Under the pieces are notes generated by a model that was given only the letters and a program-made list of their open reading frames with translations, was not told where the DNA came from and ran no database searches. A DNA stretch of 43,663 nucleotides, taken from positions 1 to 43,663 of the forward strand of contig JAKLKY010000014.1 of NCBI GenBank assembly GCA_023150415.1. Reading direction: 5' to 3'. A program made the translations under genes and the position numbers. Origin of the DNA: Alphaproteobacteria bacterium (lineage in GTDB: Bacteria > Pseudomonadota > Alphaproteobacteria > Micavibrionales > Micavibrionaceae). This document shows, piece by piece, positions 26,104-33,926 of this stretch (the stretch's first letter is position 1; the number at the start of each line of letters is the position of its first letter).

Positions 26104-27252
26104 TTATGTTATCAAGCTCACACGATTGCCGGGCAGGCGTTTCAGGCGTCCGGCCAGTTCCAGCTCCAGCAGCAGAATTTGTGTCGCGGCAACGCCGATG
26201 GCGCAGGTGCGGACCAACTCATCGACATTGACCGCCTCATGGGAAAGGCTGGCGATAAGGCGTGTGCGCGCATCTTCCGGTGGCTCCTCGATCTCTGCTT
26301 CGGGCAGATCAAATACAGGAGCACGGGCGGGGGGTTCGGAGAGGCGCGGCTGGCCGCTGAAATTCATCAAGGATTCCAGGACATCCGTGGCGTTGCGGAC
26401 CAGAGTCACACCTTCGCGGATCAGATGGTTGGTGCCTTCCGCGCGCGGATCGAGGGGGTGGCCCGGAACGGCAAAAACATCGCGCCCTTGTTCACCGGCC
26501 AGTCTGGCCGTGATGAGCGAGCCAGAGCGCAGCGTAGCCTCCACAATCACCACACCTTGCGACAGTCCGCTGACGATGCGGTTGCGCTTGGGAAAGCTCT
26601 GGGCAAAAGGTTTCTGACCCAGCGGACTTTCGGCAATGATTAACCCTTGCTCTGAAATTTCTTCGTAAAGCTTTTGATTTTCTTCGGGATAAACAACATC
26701 GATGCCGCCGGCCACAACGGCAATTGTGCCGCTTTCCAATGATCCCTGATGCGCCGCCGTGTCGATGCCGCGCGCCAGGCCGGAAGCGATCACTTGCTTC
26801 TGCCGCCCGAGATCACGCGCCAGAATTTCGGCGAATTTGCGCCCGTTGAGCGAAGCATTGCGTGCGCCAACAATCGCCACCGTCGGCTGGTTGAGCAATT
26901 CCCTGCGGCCCAGAACACTGATGACGGGCGGCGCGTCGTCAGTGGCGGCCAATGCAAGCGGATAATCGGGCTCACGCGCAATGATGATGTCCCCGCCGAT
27001 TTTGCGCAGGGCTGCATATTCCTTTTCAACCGCGGTCACAGCAGGCGGGATCAGGGGCTTGGCGCGGCCGCCGCGGCGGGAAAGCTCGGGCAGGCGGTCT
27101 AGCGCCTGCGCAGCGCCACCGCAGGTTTCAACCAAACGATAAAAGGTGACCGGCCCGACATTCTCCGTCCGCGCCAGACGCAGCCAGGCCAGTTTCTCGG
27201 CCTCATCCACCGAAGACGTCACCAGACGCGGTTTGAATTTGAGCAGGGGCAT
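26104..27252 (-). CDS. dprA: DNA-processing protein DprA
   Basis: The 382-residue protein loads RecA on incoming single-stranded DNA during natural transformation. The Rossmann-like core shows VAIVGARNAS, VIASGLARGIDTAAHQGSL, GGIDVVYPEEN, SPLGQKPFAQSFPKRNRIVSGLS and VVIVEATLRSGSLITARLA. A helix-hairpin-helix-like N-terminus (about 20-60) and a winged-helix C-terminal domain (about 315-380) complete the usual long form. In alphaproteobacteria it commonly follows plsY; here an opposite-strand LRR gene intervenes. No topA is found downstream; the TPS pair occupies that place. Confidence 0.97.
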   Translation of the reverse strand: MPLLKFKPRLVTSSVDEAEKLAWLRLARTENVGPVTFYRLVETCGGAAQALDRLPELSRRGGRAKPLIPPAVTAVEKEYAALRKIGGDIIIAREPDYPLALAATDDAPPVISVLGRRELLNQPTVAIVGARNASLNGRKFAEILARDLGRQKQVIASGLARGIDTAAHQGSLESGTIAVVAGGIDVVYPEENQKLYEEISEQGLIIAESPLGQKPFAQSFPKRNRIVSGLSQGVVIVEATLRSGSLITARLAGEQGRDVFAVPGHPLDPRAEGTNHLIREGVTLVRNATDVLESLMNFSGQPRLSEPPARAPVFDLPEAEIEEPPEDARTRLIASLSHEAVNVDELVRTCAIGVAATQILLLELELAGRLKRLPGNRVSLIT

Positions 27253-27348
27253 GCCCCAGATGTACCACCATGAATAACGTTTGAAAACAAAGACTTCGAG
27301 CAGGACACGCGGAGGTTTATAACGGTGTCAAGAAAAGCACAATTTATT

Positions 27349-27377
27349 TTGACATAGAGTGAATAAATTGATATAAA
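27349..27377 (+). promoter_or_regulatory. Sigma-70 promoter of the LRR gene
   Basis: TTGACA (27349-27354), 17 bases and TATAAA (27372-27377) lie 33 bases before the start at 27410, in a local AT-rich stretch. Very close to consensus. Confidence 0.7.
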
Positions 27378-27409
27378 AAAGATGAAAATTCAACAGATGG
27401 AGAATGGAA

Positions 27410-27904
27410 ATGACTACGAACTTATCGGTACTTTTTGATATAATGGCAAAAGAATTAAAAGATAAGAAAATAGTTATAACGTGGGAAGGCGACTGCGATC
27501 TCTCAGACGTTGGCGAAGAGATCACATGTTTGCCCCCTATGCATGTAAAAGGCGATCTTTTTATATGCAACCTTCAAGTTGAGTCTTTGCCGGATAATAT
27601 GACGGTTGACGGTACTCTCGATGCTGGTGGCTCGTATCTTAAAACCATCCCTGCTTCTTTAAAGGTAACAAATCTTAACTTAGACCAATCCAATATTGGA
27701 ACACTGCCTGAGAACTTCAGAATTGAAGGATATCTCAATCTTAATACTACAAAAATTCGAGAGTTGCCTTCCAGTCTTTATGTAGGCGGCGATCTTTGTG
27801 TCGATTCCGATGTTAGGATTCCTGAGAGCGTTTTTATTGGCGGCAAACTTTTTATTGATAACAAACCACAGACCAAGCCTGACGCAGCACCGGCGCCGGC
27901 ATAA
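27410..27904 (+). CDS. Leucine-rich-repeat-like protein
   Basis: The 164-residue protein has degenerate repeats of about 21-23 residues with the pattern LPxxMxVxGxLdxxxxxLkxIP / LPxxfrIeGyLnLxxTxIreLP, between residues about 40 and 150. It ends in a Pro/Ala tail. Such LP-type repeats resemble bacterial effector LRRs (IpaH/YopM style) and phage repeat proteins; there is no signal peptide, membrane segment or ligase domain. GGAGA precedes the chosen Met by 7 bases. It is on the opposite strand between plsY and dprA, with its own strong promoter and lower GC than both neighbours, which suggests an insertion. Being an effector is a guess. Confidence 0.65.
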   Translation: MTTNLSVLFDIMAKELKDKKIVITWEGDCDLSDVGEEITCLPPMHVKGDLFICNLQVESLPDNMTVDGTLDAGGSYLKTIPASLKVTNLNLDQSNIGTLPENFRIEGYLNLNTTKIRELPSSLYVGGDLCVDSDVRIPESVFIGGKLFIDNKPQTKPDAAPAPA

Positions 27905-27916
27905 CGCGGTCTTTGC

Positions 27917-28513
27917 CTAACTTTCCTGTTTCTGCCCGATCTTTGGCTCCTGCCCGGCGAGCAGGCGGGTGATGTTGGCCTGATGGCGCGCCAGCACCAG
28001 AAACGCAATCGCCAGCGCGCCGTAGGCGGCATCAATGCCGTAGAAATACGCCACCAGCAGGGGACAAAGCGCAGCCGCGCTCATCGCCGCGAGAGAGGAT
28101 AGACGCGTCACCGCCACCACCACAATCCAGATCAGCCCCACGCCCAGCCCGGCCAGCGGCGCCGCCATCAACAAAACGCCCAGGCCCGTCGCTACGCCCT
28201 TGCCGCCCTTGAATTTCAGCCACACGGGAAAACAATGACCGATCAGCGCCGCCAGCCCGACCAGCAGCAGCGCAAACGCCGTCGCGCCGGGCTGCACAAT
28301 AACATAGGCTGCGATCACCGACGCGCCCTTGACGCTATCCAGCGCCAGCGTCGCCAAGGCAAGGCGTTTATCGCCCGTGCGCAAAACATTCGTCGCGCCG
28401 ATATTACCTGATCCGATTGCGCGGATATCGCCGTGCCCGGCCAGTCTTGTAATCACCAGCCCAAACGGGATCGAGCCGACCAGATACGCAATTGCGAGGA
28501 AGATATAGAACAT
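27917..28513 (-). CDS. plsY: Glycerol-3-phosphate acyltransferase PlsY
   Basis: The 198-residue inner-membrane enzyme transfers acyl from acyl-phosphate to glycerol 3-phosphate, the first step of phospholipid synthesis. The three conserved loops are visible: GSIPFG near residue 13, GSGNIGATNVLR at about 37-48, and GHCFPVWLKFKGGKGVATGLG at about 90-110. Five membrane segments are present. AAGG precedes the ATG. It starts 12 bases behind the pyrB stop, so the two are cotranscribed. Confidence 0.97.
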   Translation of the reverse strand: MFYIFLAIAYLVGSIPFGLVITRLAGHGDIRAIGSGNIGATNVLRTGDKRLALATLALDSVKGASVIAAYVIVQPGATAFALLLVGLAALIGHCFPVWLKFKGGKGVATGLGVLLMAAPLAGLGVGLIWIVVVAVTRLSSLAAMSAAALCPLLVAYFYGIDAAYGALAIAFLVLARHQANITRLLAGQEPKIGQKQES

Positions 28514-28525
28514 CAGGTTTACCTT

Positions 28526-29500
28526 TCAGGTTGAAAGAAGCATATCCAGTACTGCCATTCGTGTCGGGATGCCGTTGGCGACTTGTTTGAGGATGAGGCT
28601 GCGGCGCGGGTCTTCGGCGACATCGTCTTCCATCTGCATGCCGCGCACCAGCGGCCCCGGGTCCATCACCAGCGCGCCGGGACAGTATTTATCCAGTACG
28701 GCGCTGGTTAGTCCGTATTGCGCGAAATAGGATTCGGGCGAGGGGATGAGGCCGCGATCCATGCGCTCCTTCTGAAGCCGAATGGTCATGACGATGTCCG
28801 ATCCGGGCAAGCCATCTTGCAGGGATGTGAATTTCGCAATATCCGGCGCCGGGAGTTGTTCAGGCAGTAAGGTCTCTGGTGCAATGACGCGAACACGCGC
28901 GCCCATTTGGGTCAGGAGAATCATATTCGACGCTGCTACGCGGCTATGGGCGATATCGCCGATAATGGTCACCGTTAAGTCTTTGAGGCCACCTTTTTCC
29001 TCGATCATTGTATACGCATCCAGCAGGGCTTGCGTAGGATGCTCGCGCCAGCTGTCGCCGCCATTAATGACTGGGCATTTCACGCGCTGCGCCACGGTGA
29101 CGGGTGCGCCGAATTCACTGTGGCGGATCACCAGCGCATCTGCGCCCATCGCACCCAGCGTGTCGATGGTGTCGATGAAGCTCTCGCCCTTCGAGAGCGA
29201 GCTTGTATGCGGGTTCCAGTTGACCACCTGCGCCCCCAGCCGTTTGGCTGCGATTTCAAAAGATGTTAACGTCCGTGTCGAATCTTCAAAGAAAAGATGC
29301 AGTATAATTTTGTTATTCAGCCGTGTCTGATTCCAATCTCCGCTGCGTAGGGCCTGGGCGTAGTGATGGGTTTTATCGAGTAAGGCTGTGATCTGCGCCG
29401 GATTAAGATCGGAAATGCCAAGAAGATGTTTCATCGAACTGTCTATATTTGTCTTGTCTGTAATTGCTGCTAGAATATCGTCTGTATTTTTGAAATTCAT
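28526..29500 (-). CDS. pyrB: Aspartate carbamoyltransferase PyrB
   Basis: The enzyme condenses carbamoyl phosphate and aspartate in pyrimidine synthesis. HLFFEDSTRTLTSFE (carbamoyl-phosphate loop), HPTQALLDA and TIRLQKERM are all present. The loop usually reading HPxPxxRG here reads MDPGPLVRG, with Asp in place of His. The start is uncertain. The Met at 29500 gives 324 residues, a Met at 29434 gives 302 and begins at the conserved KHLLGI block, and a Met at 29527 has GGAGG but shares its ATG bases with the divergent gene. It heads the pyrB-plsY operon. Confidence 0.93.
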   Translation of the reverse strand: MNFKNTDDILAAITDKTNIDSSMKHLLGISDLNPAQITALLDKTHHYAQALRSGDWNQTRLNNKIILHLFFEDSTRTLTSFEIAAKRLGAQVVNWNPHTSSLSKGESFIDTIDTLGAMGADALVIRHSEFGAPVTVAQRVKCPVINGGDSWREHPTQALLDAYTMIEEKGGLKDLTVTIIGDIAHSRVAASNMILLTQMGARVRVIAPETLLPEQLPAPDIAKFTSLQDGLPGSDIVMTIRLQKERMDRGLIPSPESYFAQYGLTSAVLDKYCPGALVMDPGPLVRGMQMEDDVAEDPRRSLILKQVANGIPTRMAVLDMLLST

Positions 29501-29525
29501 CTGATTTTTTCTTTTTGCTAGTTTC

Positions 29526-29921
29526 ATGAACGATTTTCCTCCGCAGGATCCCAAAGCGCCAAATTTCCCGTTGTCAGCGCGCAAGGGGCGTGGCTCTCTG
29601 TCTTTGGAAGGTGAGGAGGAGACAACAGGCCCGTTTTTCCGTGTTCTCAAGCGCGAGCCCCTGCTGGCCGAGAAAGACGGTTATCTGGTTCTGGTTGTAG
29701 ATGAGGTTCTGGAGGACATGCCCAACTGGGTGGAATGGGATCCGGATCGTAACATTATTTCAATTACCCACATGGGCGGGGGCATTTTAGAAGCCCGACT
29801 GTATATTCCACCGGCCTATCTGGACAATCTACGGCGGAAACGCAAGCTTTTACTGGTTTCTAACAAGGCCGAGCAGGGGGATGAGAAGATCATGCACTAT
29901 ACCCCGTTTCTTGCAAAATGA
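29526..29921 (+). CDS. Hypothetical 131-residue protein
   Basis: The product has a Pro/Arg-rich start (residues 1-35) and a compact beta-rich core: KDGYLVLVVDEVLEDMPNWVEWDP, then IISITHMGGGILEARLYIPPAYL, ending in a basic KRKLLLVSNKA segment. It is soluble and not recognised. The start ATG at 29526 overlaps the possible upstream Met of pyrB on the other strand (shared CATG), and no ribosome site is seen, so the true start may be internal. The core looks like genuine protein and codon use matches the genome. Confidence 0.6.
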   Translation: MNDFPPQDPKAPNFPLSARKGRGSLSLEGEEETTGPFFRVLKREPLLAEKDGYLVLVVDEVLEDMPNWVEWDPDRNIISITHMGGGILEARLYIPPAYLDNLRRKRKLLLVSNKAEQGDEKIMHYTPFLAK

Positions 29922-29981
29922 CCCCGAAATAGGGTATTATAAATTTAACGGTTTAAAATAATAAAACAAAGAGAGGGTGTT

Positions 29982-30158
29982 ATGAATATAGCTGGAAATA
30001 CGGCTTTATCACATATTGTTGATGCGGCTGTGGATACGGTTCCCAAGAATTTGCCAGGTGATTTTCTCGGTTATGTCGGTAGCTTTATGGGCGGTGGCCA
30101 TGCCGTTGCGCCGGTTGCGATTTCAGCCAAGTTTTCCGGACCGACTCCGTCGGTCTAA
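29982..30158 (+). CDS. Small 58-residue protein
   Basis: ATG at 29982 follows GAGAGGG by a few bases and opens 58 codons: MNIAGNTALSHIVDAAVDT at the start and ISAKFSGPTPSV at the end, with a Gly/Phe/Met-rich middle (FLGYVGSFMGGGHAVAP). The upstream 60 bases are AT-rich and could hold a promoter. The stop overlaps the convergent CoA-transferase stop by four bases. No family recognised; composition and ribosome site support a real small gene. Confidence 0.5.
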   Translation: MNIAGNTALSHIVDAAVDTVPKNLPGDFLGYVGSFMGGGHAVAPVAISAKFSGPTPSV

Positions 30159-31375
30159 CCGATCACCCCTTGTTCTTTCAGGGCTTTAAGCTGCACCGGG
30201 TCAAGCCCCAGCTTTGCGGATAAAACATCCTCCGTATCTGCGCCCAGGGTCGGCGGCGCGCGTTCATAGCTCACCGGCGTTTGCGAGAGCTTCAGCGGAC
30301 TTCCTACCAAATCAATCGGCTGCGGCGCCTTCTGGTGGGGCAGGGTGATTTTCATCGCGCGCGCCGCGATCTGCGCCATGCCAAACACATCCTTCATATT
30401 CTGCACCGGACCGCAGGGCACATCGATCGCATATAATCCATCGATCCATTGCTGGGTCGTTTTGGTTTTTAATATGGGGGTGATCAGGGCGTTGAGGGCA
30501 TCGCGGTTTTGCACGCGGTTTTGATTGTGAATGAATCGTGGATCCTGCGCCCATTCGGCGTGCCCTAAATGTGTAGCGAAACGTTCAAACTGAGGATCGT
30601 TGCCGACAGCGATGATGATATGCGAATCACGCGTGGGGTAATCCTGATAGGGCACAATTGTGCTGTGGGCGTTGCCGACGCGCGGTGCCAGCTGCCTGCT
30701 GGTGAGATAATATTGCGCGATGTTGGTCATGGTCGCCAGTGTGCAATCGAGCAGCGCGACATCCACATGCTGTCCTTGGCCAGTTTTATCGCGATGGTTC
30801 AGCGCAGCCAGAATGCCGATCGCGGCATAGAGGCCGGTGAAAATATCGCTCACGGCAACACCCGCCTTGGTTGGTCTACCATCCGCAGGGCCGGTGGCCG
30901 CCATCAAGCCCGCCATGCCTTGCGCCAGAAAATCATAACCCGGTTCGCTGGCCAGGGGGCCATTCTGACCAAAGCCTGTGATAGAGCAGTATATTAGGCG
31001 AGGAAATTCATCCTTAATCTGAGAATAGGCAAGACCATATTTCTCCAGCCCGCCAACCTTGAAATTCTCAATCAGCACATCGGATTGTGCGATGAGCTTA
31101 TGGATCAGCTTTTGCCCTTGCGGGTGTTTGATATCAATCGCCACCGAGCGCTTGTTGCGGTTGCATGACAGATAATACGCGCTCTCATGCGTGTCGTGAC
31201 CCTGCGCGTCCTTCAGATACGGAGGACCCCACTTGCGGGTATCGTCGCCTTCGCCGGGTTTTTCGATTTTGAGAATCTCCGCCCCCAGATCGCCTAAAAT
31301 CTGCGTGCAAAACGGCCCCGCCAAAACACGGGAGAGGTCGAGAACGCGAAGGCCGGATAAGGCGCGCTGGGTCAT
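30155..31375 (-). CDS. CaiB/BaiF (class III) CoA-transferase
   Basis: The 406-residue protein moves CoA between organic acids. The start GLRVLDLSRVLAGPFCTQILGDLGAEILKIEKPGEGD, the NKRSVAIDIKHPQG segment, the catalytic-Asp block PGYDFLAQGMAGLM, and GQGQHVDVALLD are all typical of formyl-CoA/carnitine-type transferases. The substrate cannot be told from sequence. The chosen ATG at 31375 overlaps the stop of the prepilin-peptidase gene by 4 bases; the frame continues upstream to a TTG that would overlap further. The coupling to a pilus peptidase gene is probably accidental. Confidence 0.93.
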   Translation of the reverse strand: MTQRALSGLRVLDLSRVLAGPFCTQILGDLGAEILKIEKPGEGDDTRKWGPPYLKDAQGHDTHESAYYLSCNRNKRSVAIDIKHPQGQKLIHKLIAQSDVLIENFKVGGLEKYGLAYSQIKDEFPRLIYCSITGFGQNGPLASEPGYDFLAQGMAGLMAATGPADGRPTKAGVAVSDIFTGLYAAIGILAALNHRDKTGQGQHVDVALLDCTLATMTNIAQYYLTSRQLAPRVGNAHSTIVPYQDYPTRDSHIIIAVGNDPQFERFATHLGHAEWAQDPRFIHNQNRVQNRDALNALITPILKTKTTQQWIDGLYAIDVPCGPVQNMKDVFGMAQIAARAMKITLPHQKAPQPIDLVGSPLKLSQTPVSYERAPPTLGADTEDVLSAKLGLDPVQLKALKEQGVIG

Positions 31376-31890
31376 GGCCTCAACATAAGGGGCCAAAAAC
31401 TATTTTCAATCGCCATATACATGAAAGCGCTGATGATCCCGATGATAAACCCCGGCCCGGCGGGCAGGGAGAAATGCTTTAAGGCTGGCCACTGCTTGCT
31501 TTTTACCCGCACAATCACGGCGAGGGCAAAGCCGTGTGCTAACCCCGCCAATGCGCCCAGCGTAATTGCCAGCAGAATATAATGCGGCCCCAGCCACAAC
31601 CCCGCCGCGCCCAGCAGCTTCACATCGCCCAATCCCAGCGTGTCTTGTTTATAGATGCGATTGGCTATCCATCGTATGACATAAAGAAAGCCGCTGCCGA
31701 TTCCCAATCCCAGAATGAGGCTAAGTGGGCTTAGAATCAGGAACCCCAATATTGTATGAAAAACGATACCCAGCGTGCCGAAACAGGCCACCCACACATC
31801 CGGCAACAACCGCAGCCGCAGATCAATCACACAAAGCCTTAGCAAAACAGCCATGGCCGCCGTCAGGCAGAGCAGGATAAAAATCATCAT
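31372..31890 (-). CDS. Type IV prepilin peptidase (A24, short form)
   Basis: The 172-residue membrane protein has about six hydrophobic segments and both catalytic aspartates of A24 peptidases: Asp23 in CVIDLRLRLLPD and Asp89 in GLGDVKLLG (the GxGD motif). It lacks the N-terminal methyltransferase domain of PilD, like CpaA/FppA/TadV-type and IncI PilU-type enzymes. It would cleave the leader peptides of the pilin-like proteins encoded nearby. It is divergent from the pilus operon with a 123-base gap. Confidence 0.9.
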   Translation of the reverse strand: MMIFILLCLTAAMAVLLRLCVIDLRLRLLPDVWVACFGTLGIVFHTILGFLILSPLSLILGLGIGSGFLYVIRWIANRIYKQDTLGLGDVKLLGAAGLWLGPHYILLAITLGALAGLAHGFALAVIVRVKSKQWPALKHFSLPAGPGFIIGIISAFMYMAIENSFWPLMLRP

Positions 31891-32013
31891 AGCCGGAACT
31901 ATTCTTTTCCTTTGAAGTCTGATTCCTTTCCCGGTAATATTAAAGAAAGTTTTTGATTTGCGTAGTTTATCTTTCCCTGTTTCTTTTTTCTTCCCTCATT
32001 CTTTTCTTACAGC

Positions 32014-32403
32014 GTGTCGATGTCCGAATCTAAAAAAATCCTGGTCGTGGAAGATAACGACTTTGTGCGTATGCAAATTGTACGTTTCTTGCAGGCAGAG
32101 AGCTATGACGTCATCGAGGCGACCGATGGTCAAAAAGCCCTCGATAACATGAGCGCCGATATCGCCATGGCGATAGTCGATGTGCGCATGGAGCCGATCG
32201 ACGGTTTTGAATTCATCCGCGCCATTCGTGGCCGGAATTTAAATACCCCTGTGGTTCTGGTGACAGGCGATCAAAATCCCGATCTTTTGAATGAATCAGC
32301 CAAATGGAATGTTGCGGCGGTGTTGATGAAACCCGTGCAGAAGGAAAGGCTGATTAAAACCGTTTCGCGCACGCTGCAGCCACGCGGCAGGATGGCGACA
32401 TGA
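32014..32403 (+). CDS. Single-domain response regulator heading the pilus operon
   Basis: The 129-residue CheY-like receiver has the acidic pair Glu13-Asp14, phospho-acceptor Asp56 in IVDVRM, switch Thr84 (VLVTGD) and Lys106 (MKPV). No output domain is present. The start may be GTG at 32014 or ATG at 32020; neither has a good ribosome site. Its stop overlaps the secretin start (ATGA), so it is translationally coupled to the pilus genes and may regulate assembly or pilus motors. No kinase gene is adjacent. Confidence 0.9.
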   Translation: MSMSESKKILVVEDNDFVRMQIVRFLQAESYDVIEATDGQKALDNMSADIAMAIVDVRMEPIDGFEFIRAIRGRNLNTPVVLVTGDQNPDLLNESAKWNVAAVLMKPVQKERLIKTVSRTLQPRGRMAT

Positions 32404-33926
32404 TCAAGCCCGGCCGCAGCTCTGTTCTTTCCACATTGGCAATCGCCTTGCTTGTGGGCGGTTGCGCCGATGTGGATGTGCCTTCAGCGCGTAACTTGAG
32501 CATTCCTTCGCCGTCCATGGCCGCCAAGCGCCAGCCTGCAATCAATGAAAAACCCGATAGTGTTGTCTATCTGCCCCTGGGTAGCGACGTCCTGGTGCCG
32601 GAAGTGAGTGAAGGTCTGGCCTTGCCATCAACACCGGTCGGGCCGTTTGAATTGCGATCGGAAACGCTGGCTGGTGCATTGCAGCTGATCCTTGCCGATT
32701 ACGAGATGCCCATCGCGTTTGAAAGCAACGAAGGTCTGACCCGCACGGTAACGGTTTCCAACTTGCGCGGGCCGCTTAATCAGGTGGTTGAGCGCGTCTG
32801 CAGTCTGGCTGATCTATACTGCGCGTTCGAAGATGGAACGCTGGTGGTGAAGGAAACGCAGACATTCACCGTTGTTGTGCCGCCCATCACCGACGGCGAG
32901 AACGATGTGCTGGCCACCATCGCCAAGGGCGTGGAGGCGATTACCGGCTCGTCCCCGATCACGGAATCCACGACGCGCAGCATTATCTATCAAGCCACCA
33001 GCCGCACCGCAAAAGATATCGAGCGGTATTTCCAGCGCCTACGCGCTAGCACAGCGCTGATCGTTTTTGAAGTCTATATCTGGGAGGTTGAGCTGAACTC
33101 TGCCAATGCCACCGGCATCGACTGGAGCAAGATAGACACCTTCGGCAAGTTCAATATGGGGATCGATATTCCTGGCGGGACTGGTCTGGCCAATGCCGTA
33201 AGCATCGGCTTGCCGACCACGGGCGATGTGGAATTTGGCGGTTCGGATGTTTTTGAATTCATCTCCACATTTGGTGCTGTGAAAACGATTTCTCAGCCGC
33301 AAATCACCGTTCTGTCCGGAAGCGAAGCCACTTTGCGCGCAGCCAGTACAACACCTTATATTTCATCACTTACGCGCTCGGTAGACGAAGGACAGGTGGT
33401 TGTCTCCACCGAGACGGACACCGTGGACACCGGTTTTACCATGACGATCAACAGCGCGTGGGATAATGCGACAATCTATGGAACAATCGCAATCGAATTG
33501 CAGGAGTTTCTCGATTTCACCGATTTCCCAGTGCAGGATGATGAGCTAAGCCTGCCCAACACCACCGAGCGCGAACTGACCACCCAGGTGCGCATACGGC
33601 CCGGCGATTCCTTGCTGATTGCCGGTTTGGTCCGTGAAACGGATGCGTTCTCGAAAGATGGCCTTGGCTTTAAAGATCCTTTGATCCCGACCAGCCGCGA
33701 TACGGAAAGCACGAATTCCGAGTTGGTTATCCTGCTTAAGCCGCGCGTGATTGTTTACACGAACGATCAGCCGGGTGAACTCAAAGATGAGGTCGTAAAG
33801 CCAAGCTTGCCCGGCAAGGTGATGAGCCCGGCGCAAAGTCATTCGCAGAAAAAAGAGGATGTGAAACCGGGCGGCAGCATCGCGCCGGATCTTCTTAATC
33901 CCACAGGAGCAAAGAAGAGGCCATGA
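32400..33926 (+). CDS. PilN-type secretin lipoprotein
   Basis: The 508-residue protein starts with a lipoprotein signal (lipobox LVGG-C, Cys22). A linker and an N0/N1-like region follow (about 75-230; FELRSETLAGALQLILADYEMPIAFES). The C-terminal secretin domain (about 275-460) contains STFGAVKTISQPQITVLSG, VSTETDTVDTGFTMTI and RIRPGDSLLIAGLVRET. As in PilN of R64 and BfpB, it would form the outer-membrane gate of a type IVb pilus. Length is close to PilN (about 550). It is coupled to genes on both sides by ATGA overlaps. Confidence 0.9.
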   Translation: MIKPGRSSVLSTLAIALLVGGCADVDVPSARNLSIPSPSMAAKRQPAINEKPDSVVYLPLGSDVLVPEVSEGLALPSTPVGPFELRSETLAGALQLILADYEMPIAFESNEGLTRTVTVSNLRGPLNQVVERVCSLADLYCAFEDGTLVVKETQTFTVVVPPITDGENDVLATIAKGVEAITGSSPITESTTRSIIYQATSRTAKDIERYFQRLRASTALIVFEVYIWEVELNSANATGIDWSKIDTFGKFNMGIDIPGGTGLANAVSIGLPTTGDVEFGGSDVFEFISTFGAVKTISQPQITVLSGSEATLRAASTTPYISSLTRSVDEGQVVVSTETDTVDTGFTMTINSAWDNATIYGTIAIELQEFLDFTDFPVQDDELSLPNTTERELTTQVRIRPGDSLLIAGLVRETDAFSKDGLGFKDPLIPTSRDTESTNSELVILLKPRVIVYTNDQPGELKDEVVKPSLPGKVMSPAQSHSQKKEDVKPGGSIAPDLLNPTGAKKRP

